DNA of 64,000 nt from Molossus alvarezi (taxonomy: Eukaryota; Chordata; Mammalia; Chiroptera; Molossidae). The stretch covers positions 125,332,001 to 125,396,000 of the forward strand of contig CM073886.1 in assembly GCA_037176705.1 (NCBI GenBank), given 5' to 3'. The position numbers were made by a program, and so were the translations under genes. Below, in pieces: positions 25,828 to 37,654 of this stretch. The notes under the pieces are model-generated. The model saw only the letters and a list, made by a program, of their open reading frames with translations, ran no database searches and was not told the origin of the DNA. Position 1 is the stretch's first letter. Every line of letters begins with the position of its first letter.

Positions 25828-27088
25828 TTTTAGAAGATAGTCCAAGGTGTCTGCCAGAACAACAATGCTGTTATGTTCCAAACGCCAAGGGCATATAGAT
25901 CGCCATGAGCCTAAACATGACTGGAGAGCTGTGGGGGCCAGAATGGCCACGTGGGCCCTATGTTTGATCACACGTTCCTCTGTGTATGTCAGTTGGCCTT
26001 ATATGAAGCATCACTAGTGAATAAGAATAAAGGCAAGATTATAAAATTAGTTTAGAGTAGGTTTACTCCACTTGACTTATTATTTTTTTTAACTCAAGCT
26101 CTCAAAACTAATTTTTCAGCACTCACTTAAACTTTTGTGCCTCTTGGTCACACACATAAATAGAGCTATACATGTGCACATGTGCACACAAGGGCACGTC
26201 TTTTGATGCTGTTGAGTTGTTAACATTTACGATAATACCTTTTCTTTGTTATAAAAAGTCCAGGGTGATAATTCACAAGGAGAATTGTGATTCAGTTAAA
26301 CGATTAAACAGATGTTTAGGTATGAGAAGCAAGATCTCAAGGGGTAGACTCTAGGCACATTAATAATCTTTAATGCGTCTTTTAAAGTCGGGGCGTGGTT
26401 AGCTTCAAGGATCTATCTTTCTGTTTGAGGATTGTAAGCTTGAGGTGAGAGTTGAACTGCTTCAGAAAGCAAAGGAGGTGAGAGATAAAGTAGTGAAATG
26501 GACATTTTGATGACTGATGGTTGAAGACATTGGGAGAGAAGAGAAATGTCAAAATAAAATTTGATTTTATTTTGTAAAATAAGGCAAATATCAAACATTT
26601 ACAAAAGTAAAGATGATTGAATAATAAATGTTCAAATATGTTTCTGTCACCATGTTCAATAATGATCACCTTTCATCTGTGTCTTCTTTGTTTCCCCCAT
26701 TCATGGATTGTTTTGAAGCAAATCTCAGCCTTTATATAATTTAATTTACAAATATTTTAGACTATTTCTCTAAAAGTTAAGACATCAAAAAAGTCCTTGA
26801 AGAAAACGTAAGCACAATACCATTATTATACTTAAAAACTTAATTTTTAAATACCATTAAATATTTAGTAAGTTCAATTTCCTCATAATGTCATTATATT
26901 TCTTTAGACTTCATTGGGTGAATATGACTCAATTATGGTCCCTCAATTTCAATTAGTTATTATGTCTCTTAAGTCTCTTTCAAACTACAGATTTAAAAAA
27001 TTTGATATCTATGTAAAGAATGATGCAAACCCTTCCCATTTCCTAACTAAACAATCAATAAAGTCTGCATAGTTTACTTGCGCTAGTT
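25828..27088. other. Intergenic, nothing recognised
   Basis: AT-rich DNA without exons or recognisable elements. Open frames such as 26382-26669 show no family likeness or codon bias. Confidence 0.4.
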
Positions 27089-27089
27089 G

Positions 27090-27690
27090 GAATATATTTG
27101 TTTTTGGTGAAATGAAACAAATGCTAAATCTCTGGCTACACATCAGCTGTAGATCAGAGGTTCCCAGGTCTCATCGATTGGCTACAGCAGCTCACAGTAC
27201 TCAGAGAAACATTTTACTTATTAACGGTTTATAAAAGAATATAATTCAGGAATAGCCAGATGGGAGAGATACACAGGGCACGGTACGGCGAAGGGCAAGG
27301 TGCTTCCGTGACCTTACCAGACACTCCACTCTCCCGTCCCCACGACTCCCCCCCTCAAAGCTCTCGGACCGTTCTTTCGTCTTTTTCACGGAGGCTTCCT
27401 ACTTAGACATGAATGGCTAAAGCATTACCCACTGGTGAGGGTCGAGGGGTAGGACTGCACATTCCAACTCTCTAATCACATGGCTGGGTCCCCTGGTAAC
27501 CAGCCCCCATTCTTAGGAGTTTCCCAAAAGTCACCTCATTAACATACCGAAAGACATCACTTTCAACACTTAAGGAAATTTCAAAGGCTTCGGGAGCTGT
27601 GAGCTGGGAAACCTGGATGAAAACCAAATTTATAGGACAAACATATTTTGGTTATGCATACACATCACAATATTGCATGTGATATGTTTT
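27090..27690. repeat. Possible ERVL-type LTR relic
   Basis: The words cagctcacagtactcagagaaac, ctctctaatcacatggctgggtcccctggtaaccagcccccat and gaccaaatttataggac follow the order I remember for an old ERVL-class LTR (MLT2-like). Only a decayed LTR is seen, with no viral gene. Confidence 0.45.
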
Positions 27691-27807
27691 AAGGGTAACA
27701 GTAACAAAACTTACTTCTGCCTATTGTGGCTTAACACGTGCGCCATATCAGAATAATTGTTTTCCTTATTTACAAAACACTGGTGTAGTAGCAAAAACGG
27801 TTAAGGA

Positions 27808-27829
27808 AAAAAAAAAAAAAAAAAAAAAA
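27808..27829. repeat. Poly(A) run
   Basis: An A homopolymer of about 22 bases. No retroelement body is recognisable directly upstream. Confidence 0.9.
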
Positions 27830-28129
27830 GCTTAAAGACAGCAATGCTGTACAATTTCAGCTATAAACACTTGACCTACATAGACGAACACATACAATAT
27901 AAGAAGGAATACTTTTAAAAGCATGCGTGTGTTTGTGTCTGCGTATGTATACCTTATTTGCATTATACACTGGCAAGGTATCTCATTCACAAGTTTTAGT
28001 ATTTAGACAGATTTGTGGTTCTGAAGTTGGCACTTAAATATTTCCCTTGCCTGTCAAGAAATGTCACTCTTAAGATTTATTAAATGAGTACCATATGTAC
28101 ATCTGAATTCAGGCAGTTCGACGTGAGTG

Positions 28130-29300
28130 AATTAGCAGGTCTCACAAGGGCCATTCTGCCGCGGGTGGAAGTCACGCAGGTAAAGCGTTTCGGGGACTCA
28201 CGCACAGGCGGATGAGACCCACGGTGCAAGGTTTACTGGAGCAAACCCGAGGGCTGTCCCAGGTGCCCAGATCTCATCCGCGACCAGGTAGCTCAGCTTT
28301 GACTGAAGTACCGGTAGAAGTCCAGCCTCTGGGGCCTCAGACCCACACCCACGCCCACACCCAGGGGGGCCAGGACCAGAGATGCAGAACTCCTGTCCGT
28401 CTCATTTCCCCATCTGCTGCCTGGTGGCCCCTGGATGTGATCGGCTGGCACACCCAGGCCCTGTGGCTGCTACTGAGAGAGACCCCGTGTGAGGTTTGTG
28501 CTGGGCCCTCCCCTTCGCCACTCCCTTTTCTGGATCTTGGGGGGTTCCACGCCCTTATCCTACCCGATTCTTTCCCAGCTCTCCCAGCCAGCCCCTCCCC
28601 TCTCTGGACACCGACTTAGTTCCTACTGGGCAGCCTCGCGGTGGAAGGCCATCCCCCTTGACATCTTGGTTTCTATGTGCGCAGGGGAATCCCCCCTCCT
28701 GTTTTATCCCTCCGTGGGAAGGGGCCAGTCCTTCCTGCCTGCTCCCGATAGTGTCCACTTGGTGCAAAAGGCGGCTGTCCCCTGGGGTGTCTGTGAAGCT
28801 GTGGCTTCCAGACTTAATCAGGCCTAACGTCTGACTGCATTCGCCCTCTTCCTTCACTGACATCTAACTAGCTGCTTACTGTGACCATTTTACTTCCATT
28901 TGTGCGGACTGTGCTGGGGTTCCAGGCAGCTTTCTGCGCTGCAGGAGGGTCACTGACTTGTCGGATTGTTTCCGTCATGCCGGGGAAGCACCTCTCTCTG
29001 CTTTGGTTTATCTCTGGTGCAGCACTAGGCACGGATGAGAGAACCTTGAGCTTGGGGAGGGGGCTAGGTGGTTGCACAGTCACATATGTCCTTCTGCAGG
29101 ACTGCCCTCTGTCGTCCCCTCCCGTTCCTGCAGGCGGCGCCTCGGCCTCTGCTGAAAACTTCTAGAGAAAGTCAGACTATTCCGTTTTTGCACAACTCAA
29201 GTGGTCAGAAAGCCCCGGTTGTGAGCCAGTGTCCTTGGTTTTGGGAAGCCTACGATAGGCTGCAGACCTGTCCTTCCTGGTAGAAAAGCTCTATTCTCAC
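28130..29300. other. GC-rich block of unknown nature
   Basis: This 1.2 kb is clearly richer in G+C than its surroundings. It begins near gccgcgggtggaagtcacgc. Several overlapping ORFs of 70-135 codons are open, but they lie in different frames and show no family likeness, so I treat them as composition effects. It could be an LTR or L1 5' UTR relic. Confidence 0.35.
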
Positions 29301-29644
29301 TCCCACACGGTCGTACTTTAAATATTCGGGAGGTTTTCAGAACCATTCCATACTCTGCAGGTTTTTCTGTTTCCTAGGCAGAAGCCTCTGCACGGTCTCT
29401 TAATAGTTTCCCCAGTGATGTGGTTTCCTTGTCTCTTACATCCTTCTCGTTTTCTTCCAAGTAACTTCTAGTGTTTAGAAGCCTCTCTATATTGCCAAAA
29501 ACTGATCAATATTCCATACTGATTTGGGTTTCTATGCTCTAATTAACTCACAGATCTTTTTTGCTTGAACTCCAGTTTATCAGATCTTCCCCAACTCACA
29601 TTTGAATAAAGGAGCTTTTAAAGCCAATTGAAAATGTATTATTC

Positions 29645-29789
29645 CACCCTGGCCGGTTTGGCTCAGCAGTTAGAGCAACAGCCTGCGGTCCAGAGAGACC
29701 CGGGTTCGGTTCCCGCTCAGGGCACGTACCTCGGTTGCAGTTTGTCCCCGGCCCTGGTTGGTCGTGCGGGAGGCGATGTGTCCCGTAGA

Positions 29790-29829
<40 letters not shown>

Positions 29830-29883
29830 CTACTCTATCTGAACAAAAAAATGGAAAAATGTCCTCGAGTGAGAATATAAAAA
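29645..29883 (+). mobile_element. VES-type bat SINE
   Basis: The head is ccctggccggtttggctcag, the B box is cccgggttcggttcc, a (TC)n run lies at 29790-29825, and the tail is gtcctcgagtgagaatataaa. An exact 14-base duplication aaaatgtattattc lies at 29631-29644 and 29884-29897. Confidence 0.95.
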
Positions 29884-30039
29884 AAAATGTATTATTCTAC
29901 TAAATTTAGTCTTATCTGTTTAGGATTATCATTATAGTATACTTTGATTTTCTGTCTCCTAACAATATACCTTCCAGTTTTTCTAAAAAAATTCAAATTG
30001 ATTATATCTACCTCAAATGAGGGCAGAGCATTTTTCTTA

Positions 30040-30125
30040 TTTTTCCATTTCTCTCTTCCTAGTTCCTAGAACAGTCGTAGGCACATAATAAATGTCAGTA
30101 AATATCTGTTGAATGAATAAATTTT
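30040..30125 (+). repeat. L2-type 3' tail
   Basis: The text cctagaacagtcgtaggcacataataaatgtcag and tctgttgaatgaataaa is the standard ancient L2/MIR-style tail. Confidence 0.55.
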
Positions 30126-30721
30126 AAAAATAAACAATTAAAAATGGTTTAAAGGCTATAAGTTATCTCAGTCGTAGGAGTATTAGGAACTGGTAACACT
30201 GTACAGCCAGTAGGGAGAGAATATCAGGGAACCAGAGACATGTTCATTGAGATGAAGGATAAATGTCTTTAGAGGAACTAAGAAAGTAAGCTTACTAAAA
30301 AATGTAAGTACTCAGGAAGGTGAGCAGAGTTCTGGTCCCTGGGGTCTCAGGTGGCGGACTGATATAGACTCGTCATGGTTATGGATCATGTGGGGGGAGA
30401 TCCTTGTCAGCAGGTAGGAGAGGGGAGTGTGTGAAGACCAGGGACCAGCCCAGAAAGGAGCCCGGCAGGAGCTTGGTGGCTCCTACCACCCTGACCCAAC
30501 GGGAAAAACTCAGACACTAGAAAGAACAGGGCAGATGGGCAATAAATGGACAGACACTTAGCATTATATAAGTTTTCAGATGGACGAATATAATATGTGT
30601 GGGGGAGGGAGTGGGGTTAGCACAGCAATTTGAGGACTGCTACCCAGGTACCCAAGATTTGCTCCTGTTTCTTCAGATCTGGGCCTAATTGGCTTTGAAG
30701 ACAACCTTGAGGGATAGGAGT

Positions 30722-31010
30722 GTCAGTGTTATAAACAGAATGTGTATGTCCTCCCAACACTCATTTGTTGAAACCCTGATCCCCACGGTTGATGGTACTG
30801 AGAGGTGGGGCATTTGGGAGGTATTTGGGTCATGAGGATGGAGCCCTCATGAATGAGATTAGTGCCCTTATGGAAGAGGCCGGAGTGAGCTCTCTAGCTC
30901 TCTTTCCACCGTGTGAGGATACAACACGAAGTCAGCGTAAATTCCGCTGTGTCACGATTGGCTTGGGAAAGGGGGCCGTTCAAGGGAAGATTTGGTGAGT
31001 CAGTTTCCAC
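30722..31010 (+). repeat. MaLR LTR relic (MST/MLT1-like)
   Basis: The words cactcatttgttgaaaccctgatcccc, gaggtggggcatttgggaggta, gggtcatgaggatggagccctcatgaatgagattagtgccctta and ccaccgtgtgaggatacaac follow the MaLR LTR consensus in order. It is a non-coding solo LTR fragment. Confidence 0.8.
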
Positions 31011-31807
31011 AGACGGGGAGGACTAGAGCAAGGAAACTCAAATAAGAATTGAAATCTGCAGCTGGACCCTAGACTATTCTTCCCTGTTGACACTGATGAA
31101 CCAGCTGTGATTCTCAATAAGTACAAATTTTTCTCCCTGTACGTATTTATCATATAGTGCTCTCTTTTTGGACAACACAGTTGCGAGAGTTTTGGTTAAG
31201 TGTTCAATGGAGATACAAACATGTTCTTTATGGCACTCCTGAAATTTTTATAGTGATTGTACACTTCCTTGTTACTGTCCATATTCATTAAAGTAACCTC
31301 GTATGAGCCAGGGTCTCTTTTTCTCCCCTTTATGCCGGTTCTTACTTCTGCAGCCCTACCAAAATCTTTACAGAAAATGTCACAGATAGTACCAGGGAAG
31401 ACAGAAGTTTTTTTTTTTTTTTAATTTAATTTAATTAATTTATTTATTTTAATCTTTATTGTTGAATGTAGAATGTATTACAGATGTTCCACATTTTTCC
31501 CCCATTGACCCCCTCCTCCCCACTCCCACCCCCCTCCCGCCTTTTCCCCACACTATTGTCTGTGTCCATTGGTTATGCATATAAGTTCTTTGGTTTATTT
31601 CTTCCCACCCCCCCCCCCAACCCCTTTCCCTTTGAGGTTTGTCAGTCTAGCAATGAATTTGTGCTTCTTAATCCCTTCACCTTTTTCACCCATTCCCCCA
31701 ACCCCCTTCCCATCTGGCAACCAACAAAATGTTCTCTGTATCTATGAGAATGTTTCTGTTCTGCCTGTTCATTTTGTTTGTAGATTCCATTGCTGATAGC
31801 TATGTAT

Positions 31808-32020
31808 TCATTGCCATTTTGTTTGTTCATATATTTTATCTTTTTCTTCAAAAAGACCCTTCATCATTTCATATAATAATGGTTTGGGGGTGATGAACTC
31901 CTTTAACTTTTTCTTGTCTGGGAAAGTCTTTATATGGCCATTGATTCTAAATGACAGCTTTGCAGGATAGAGTAATCTTGGTTGTAGGTTCTTTTCATCA
32001 CTCTGAATATTTCTTGCCAC
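31808..32020 (-). pseudogene. LINE ORF1 C-terminal remainder in a shifted frame
   Basis: The frame reads LQPRLLYPAKLSFRINGHIK and then the F(P)DKKKLKEFITPKPLL segment, which matches the C-terminal domain of L1 ORF1. Overlap with the upstream ORF1 frame places the break near 31940-31960. After its stop the element passes straight into 3' UTR. Confidence 0.8.
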
Positions 32021-32745
32021 TCCCTTCTGGCCTGCAAAGTTTCTTTTGAGAAATCAGCTGACAGCCTAATGGGAACTCCCTTGTAGGTAACTAGCTGCCT
32101 TTCTCTTGCTGCTTTTAAGATTCTCTCTTTGTCTTGAACCTTTTGCATTTTGATGATGCTGTGTCTTGGTGTGGGCCTCTTGGGGTTCATCTTGTTTGGG
32201 ACTCTCTGTGCTTCCTGGGCTTGTGTATCTGTTTCCTTCACCAAGTTAGGAAAGTTTTCTGTCATTATTGTTTCCAATAGGTTTTCGATTTCTTGTTCTC
32301 TCTCTTCTCCTTCTGGCACCCCCAAGATGCGAATGTTGGCACGCTTGAAGTTGTCCCAGAGGCTCCTTACATGCTCCTCATTTTTTTGGATTCTTTTTTC
32401 TTTTTGCTGTTCTGATTGGGTGTTTTTTGCTTCCTTATATTCCAAATCGATGGTTTGCTTCTTGGATTTACATACTCTATTATTGAAGCTGTGTAAATTA
32501 TTCTTTATTTCAGTTAAAGCCTCCTTCAATTCTAACTGTGTATCCATGATTTCTAACTGGTCCTTTTTTATGCTCTTGAGGCCCTCACTAAGTTCACTGA
32601 GGTTCTCACTAAGTTCATTGAGCATCCTTATAAGCAGTATTTTGAACTCAGCATCTGTTATGTTGCTCATCTCCATTTTGCTTAGTTCTTTTATTGGGGT
32701 TTTGTTCTGTTCTTTCATTTGGGACCTGTTTCTTTGTCTCCTCAT
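31930..32745 (-). pseudogene. LINE ORF1 protein (N-terminal and RRM part)
   Basis: An open frame of 271 codons starts MRRQRNRSQMKEQNKTPIKE. It runs through a heptad-rich coiled coil (LNELSENLSELSEGLKSIKK to LHSFNNRV). An RNA-binding RRM-like part follows, with the conserved NIRILGVPEGEE and NKMNPKRPTPRHSIIKM. It then reaches VTYKGVPIRLSADFSKETLQ in the C-terminal domain. ORF1p is the trimeric nucleic-acid chaperone of LINE-1. The C-terminal rest continues in another frame at 31808-32020 (LQPRLLYPAKLSFRINGHIK), so the copy has a frameshift near 31940-31960. Confidence 0.85.
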
Positions 32746-32900
32746 TTTGGCTGCCTCCCTGTGTTTGTTTCAGTGTATTACTTAATGAGAGGTATGGGGC
32801 TTGCTGAGACCAGATGCTGCTCGTTTGAAAGAATTTAGGAAAAACCTGAAGCAGGATCCAAGACCGGCCAATCCTATGGTTAAGCAACTGGCAACAGCTT

Positions 32901-32959
32901 GGGTGGGCCTGAAAGTTGGGTGGGCCTGAAAGTTGGGTGGGCCTGAAAGTTGGGTGGGC
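32901..32959. repeat. 17-base minisatellite in the half-L1 5' UTR
   Basis: The unit gggtgggcctgaaagtt is repeated three times plus a partial fourth. Tandem G-rich units are common in LINE-1 5' UTRs. Confidence 0.9.
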
Positions 32960-33658
32960 AGGGTGGGGCCTCAGGGAGTCAGCAGGGCGGGGCTACCAGT
33001 GTGAGCCAGGTTGCTGGAGTCCCAGGTGTGGCTGCTGTCTGCCGCCCCAGGGAAGGGCTCACCAAAGGAACAAAAGCCTCTGACAGCACGTTTGTCCTGG
33101 AGAAAGCCCCCTCTCCAGCCCTCCCTCCAGTGCCAAACAGCTCAGTTCTTCCCTGTATGTCTCTGGTGCCCCTCGAGCTGTCTCCCCTCCAAGCTTAGAG
33201 GGAGAGAGTCTGATAAGTCCGTGCGTGGGCCCTTTAAGGAGCTGCCGGGGGCTCCAGCCACCTCAGCCTCCCTGAGCCTCAGTTCCTGCTTGTTTTACAC
33301 CCAGAAGTGATGAGAACTCTCTTCCTGGCGCTGGAACCCTGAGCGGGGCACCTGGTGTGGGACGGGGACCCCTCAGTCCTCAGGAAGGATCTTCCCAGCC
33401 GAGGTGTCCTCCTGATTTTATCCGCCACCCGTGGGTGTGGGCCCAGCCCATCCCCTCCGCCCTCCTACCAGTCTGGATGTGGCTGCTGCTTTAATTCCGT
33501 AGTTGTAGGACTTCCATTCCGCTCGGTGTCAGGCGGTTCTGAATGATGGTTGTTCTGTAGTTTAGTTGTAACTTTGATGTGGCTGTGGGAGGAGGCAAGG
33601 ACCACGGTTATCTGCGCCACCATCTTGACTGAGACTCGTGTCATTAAAAAGCATCACC

Positions 33659-33873
33659 GCCCTGGCCAGTGTGGCTCAGTGGTAAGAGGGTCGCCTACAG
33701 GCCAAGGAATCACGTACCTTGGTTGCGGTTCGTCTCTGGCCCCAGCTGGGTTTGTGCGGTGTGATTCTCTCACATCGATGTTTCTCTCTCTCCCTCTCTC
33801 TCCCTCTCTCTCTCCCTCCAGATCTATCTGAAGATTAATGTAAAAATATCCTCGGGTGAGGATTTTCAAAAAG
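33659..33873 (+). mobile_element. VES-type bat SINE
   Basis: It starts gccctggccagtgtggctca and has a TCTC-rich body. The tail is aaatatcctcgggtgaggat. An exact 11-base duplication aaagcatcacc lies at 33648-33658 and 33874-33884. It sits immediately beyond the half-L1 5' end. The B-box region is shortened. Confidence 0.93.
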
Positions 33874-33884
33874 AAAGCATCACC

Positions 33885-36800
33885 AAGCTCAGGTAGCAAG
33901 TGCCAACAGCTTGAGTGGTATTCATCCTCACGACACTTAGTCGTAATAAGTAATAAAACAAAGATGTTCATTGTAGTGATATTTGTAAAATAAAAATACT
34001 TTTAAAACGTGGAGACGTGAATCTATACAGGACAAACGGTGGACTGTGGCATCTAAGAGATATGTCGCTTAGCTCTGTCTTCAAGAGAGTGCTGTTAGCT
34101 GACACTTCCAAGGACTTTGGGATCAGTCGCTGCATTCAGCCCAAGGCCATCCTTACCTTAGGCTGCTCCCAGCAATGAGGAGCGTGGCAGGGACAAAGGA
34201 GGCACGCCTGTCCTGTGCAGTGTGTGCCTCAGTTAGCGGGCCTTCTGCTCTGGCCTGCATGTCAGCCGGGCGGAGACTTGAGCAGAGCTGCTGTTGTCTG
34301 AGGCTCCTCCTCTGCGTCCTCCTTCTCTGACCTACTTTCCCACAGGTGTCAGGTCTGCACTGCGATCTGAGATTCCCTCTGCATATTCGTGTTTTCTGTT
34401 TGCTTTTATTTTTGCCAATGAATCTTTTGTATAACGTGCTGTGTCACCACTGGGCTGTTTTCCACCGAATAACGTTCTCTTCTTCACCGCAAGCTGGGGA
34501 TTGCTGTTGGCTTCCTGTTGCGGTTGAATTGGGGCCAACGATTGGTTGGCACTTTCTTTGCTTCATGATTCGTGATTTTGCATGAAAGGGGTGAGGGCAA
34601 GGGTCAGTGCAGGAAGTGGACGTTCCTAAAGGAATGTTCAGTCTTTGGCACCATTCCTTTGTTTCTTGAGGTATTTGATGATTCCAAAGGCAAGAGGTTG
34701 AGAAGTTAAGCAGAGCTTTTTAGTGGATTAATGGGGGCCACGTAAAAATCGCAATTTTTTCCTATATTTTCCTCATTGATTTGTGGTAGTAAATGAATCA
34801 GTCCACCTGAGAACAGTGACAGAAGTCCTCAATGCACTTCAGCTGCTATCATTTTGTTGTTGCTGTCTTTATTACTATTATCCCCTTCTTTGTCCTCCTC
34901 GCCTCTGTGGAGATTTCGAAGTCTTTGGAAGACTGTTTTAATATTTGCTATTATTTTAGAGGAATTTCTTCTGTTTTTCTTTGAGCATCTTGATCCACCC
35001 CCCATGTCCTTTGAAAATTGTATTTGCAAGTTTATCTTATGTAGGATTTATGTGTGTATGTATGCACTTGTATGTTTCTTTCTCCCTCACCATGCACATA
35101 TTTCCCTGTTAGTATTTCCCAGTATGCTAGAATCCTCACTGTGGAACATGAGTCTGTTAAGCTTGGAGAATATCAAAGATTCCTTTCCTAAGCCAACTGG
35201 TTAGCAGGACTCAAGTTTGGGTTCTCAGAGGCTGCTGCTCTGTGCAGACTAAATGGGCTTTTGAGAGAAAGACTTTGTTTCTGGCAAGGAGTCCCTGCTC
35301 ATCCCTGAATTCATTCCACCATGTCTAAAATGTCTAAAATGTTTGTGGCATTATAGTTTCTAATCAGCCACCTAGAGATTGAGCTAGGTGTCTGCTCCAG
35401 GTCCGTCCTGAAGGTCACTAGGTTGGTAGCCCTAACCCAATTTAATTCTCTTTCTGGCTCATGAAGTACTAGTTACTATCACTTAAAGCACAAATACCAC
35501 TTAAAAATATATGAAAATATTTTATTTATCATTGTTTTGTTTTTAGAACAAAGTTGTTGATTTCATGAGTAATTTTATAATACTACCTTACGAGAACAAA
35601 GCATCATTATTATTGTCAATGGTAGTAACAGTAGAAAGAGGAGTAGTAATTATTGCAATATTGGCTCATATTGCACTTGTCATCACCTAAAAGTCTCAGA
35701 TATTTTCATATGAACTGTTGCAAATTCAGTGTTTGATTTTCTACATGCACAACGTTTTTTATGCCCATGCATATATTCTTGTAAGCAGAGGAAAGGAAGT
35801 AACCATGTTCATACAGTCACATTCAAGCTATTGTGTATAACGAAGTAGCAGAAGAAAGAGATCAATCAAATTGCTCATTTTATTAAGGAGTAAGGAATAA
35901 AATAAATTAAGTTAATACAGATATCTTGAGAGCCAAAAAATAAAAAATAAAGTGTTATGAAAAAAAGATACAAAGTGTTAATAAAAATCCTAAAATGTTA
36001 ACTTGATAACAACAGTCCTGAAGTCATATGCTTTCAAGATATTTAATTGTTATTTAATGATTTTGTTTTGTGGGCTACATATTGAATTAAAATTTTGACC
36101 TTTCATTAAATACATTTTCAAAAGTAAGCACATAGAAGACATCCAGGCATTTTGTCAAAAGTCCACCACACTGGTATTCTGCCAACTTTGTTCTCGATTA
36201 GTGCATTTAGCAATTACAAAGCCAGCAAGAAACATTTAAGCGGAGTGGCTTCCCAATGGAAATATAAACAAATTAAACATTTTTTTCTAAGTATCAAGTA
36301 ATTTTATGGAACAGGTGGAAAACAGTTCTTTCTATGCCACAGTTGTTCCCATTAGTTTCTTGTTGAATACCCATATGACCGTACATCACCGGCAGCTTCT
36401 ACTTTGTAATTGCTCCTTTCTTCTTTGTGTTGTCTGTTTCTAGGTGACGAGGTTGAGGGTTCTTGGCCTCATATCTCAAGGCAATAATACATGCATGAGA
36501 CAAAATAATACAATTAATGTATTTGGATTTTAGTTGCAAAAGGTTAGATTAACCATAATCACTGGATCACAATTCATTACCCTCATTGGTTTGAGCATGG
36601 CCTTCTTTTATTTCTTTGTAAATGGGATGAAATTTAGATTTCTAGTTTACATACAAATGCTCACACGGTTAGAAACACATTGTTATTTCCAATACGTGGC
36701 CAAACAAGAGTCAAGTCCTTGCATAGAACTTGTCTATCTTTTGCTTGTGTTCAAAGGCAAAATGAGGTGTTACCAAACATATTTACATTTAATTAGCAGG

Positions 36801-37230
36801 AATTGGTACACTGCATGTAAATGTGTTTTAATTGGCAGGAGAGTGATTAAAAATACATTTAAAACTGAATTTGAATGCTATTATGTGGTATATATGCTGC
36901 GGGTTCATCGAAAAATTCCCCTCTCTCCCCATCCTCTCTGACCATGAAACCTGATCTTCACCCATTTCTGTTCCTGGCTCTGAAGACATTTGCACTTGAC
37001 ACCCATGACTGAAGCCTCAAAACGAGTGTCTGACTACTCCGGGAAACTAGACTCCTACACACAAGATTTTTCTGTGCTGTATCCGACATAGTACTACTGA
37101 AAAGAATCCCTGAAGGAAAGTTAATTTAGTAGAGTAGAGAGATATGCAATAGGAATCAGGAGACTTGGATTCTAGCCCTTGTTCTGCTGGTATCTACTTG
37201 GTGATCTCAGGAAGGCTCCTCAAGCCCTAC
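33885..37230. other. Intergenic, no gene or named repeat seen
   Basis: About 3.3 kb, AT-rich in its second half (35.4-36.5 kb). The longest ORFs (34854-35204 and 36534-36941, both plus strand) have no family likeness, splice support or plausible context. Confidence 0.4.
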
Positions 37231-37640
37231 GGGACTGCCCTCAGCTCCCTATCCTACTATTACCACCCGATTTTGCTCAAGTCAGAAACCCGAGTTATCT
37301 TCCTGTGATCAATTACACCCAAACCATCAGCAAGTCCCGTTGATTCCACCTCTAAAACAGAGCTGGAATCCAATTACATCTCTCCATATCTTCTGTAAAA
37401 ACCCTAGTCCAAACTACTATTATCTCTCACCTGGATTAGCATTATAGCCGCTTAAATAGTCTCCTTGATTCTGCTTTTTCAAATAAAAATTGGATTATTT
37501 TCATCTTTCTCACTTAAAACCATGACTTAGAAAAGAATTTAAACTTTTTACTCTGGCCTAGAAGGCCCTGTCTATATTTTCAGTCTCATGGTTCACTCTC
37601 ATGTATCATTCAGCCACATCAGCTTATTTCTTTCTTTTAA
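37230..37640 (+). repeat. Decayed L2-like LINE region
   Basis: The words ccatcagcaagtcccgttgattccacctctaaa, gtccaaactactattatctctcacctggattagc and aggccctgtctatattttcagtctcatg follow the same ancient LINE text as 3400-4260. Confidence 0.5.
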
Positions 37641-37654
37641 AAAACAAGCTAGAC

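Larger units (their letters stand above)
31411..33640 (-). mobile_element. Half-L1-like (HAL1-like) retrotransposon: ORF1 without ORF2
   Basis: On the minus strand a GC-rich 5' UTR (start near 33625, gtcaagatggtggcgcag) leads into ORF1 at 32745. ORF1 runs, with one frameshift, to about 31840. An L1-type 3' UTR follows at once (ccaatggacacagacaatag) and ends in an A-rich tail at 31411-31450. No ORF2 endonuclease or reverse transcriptase sequence lies between. This is the layout of half-L1 elements, which lack ORF2 and must use L1 machinery in trans. Confidence 0.78.

Noticed and set aside
28212..28863. Overlapping ORFs of 102-135 codons.
   Set aside because: They lie in three different frames of a GC-rich block, with no family likeness. 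A coding call is not supported.
29645..29720. tRNA-like A and B boxes.
   Set aside because: They are the pol III promoter of a tRNA-derived SINE head. There is no cloverleaf with an acceptor stem, so no tRNA gene is called here or in the other SINEs.
34854..35204. Plus-strand ORF with a leucine-rich, signal-like start.
   Set aside because: The hydrophobic start comes from T/C-rich DNA. No mature domain or splice context follows.
36534..36941. Plus-strand ORF of 135 codons in AT-rich DNA.
   Set aside because: No recognisable domain, no supporting splice sites or neighbouring exons. Chance openness is the simpler reading.
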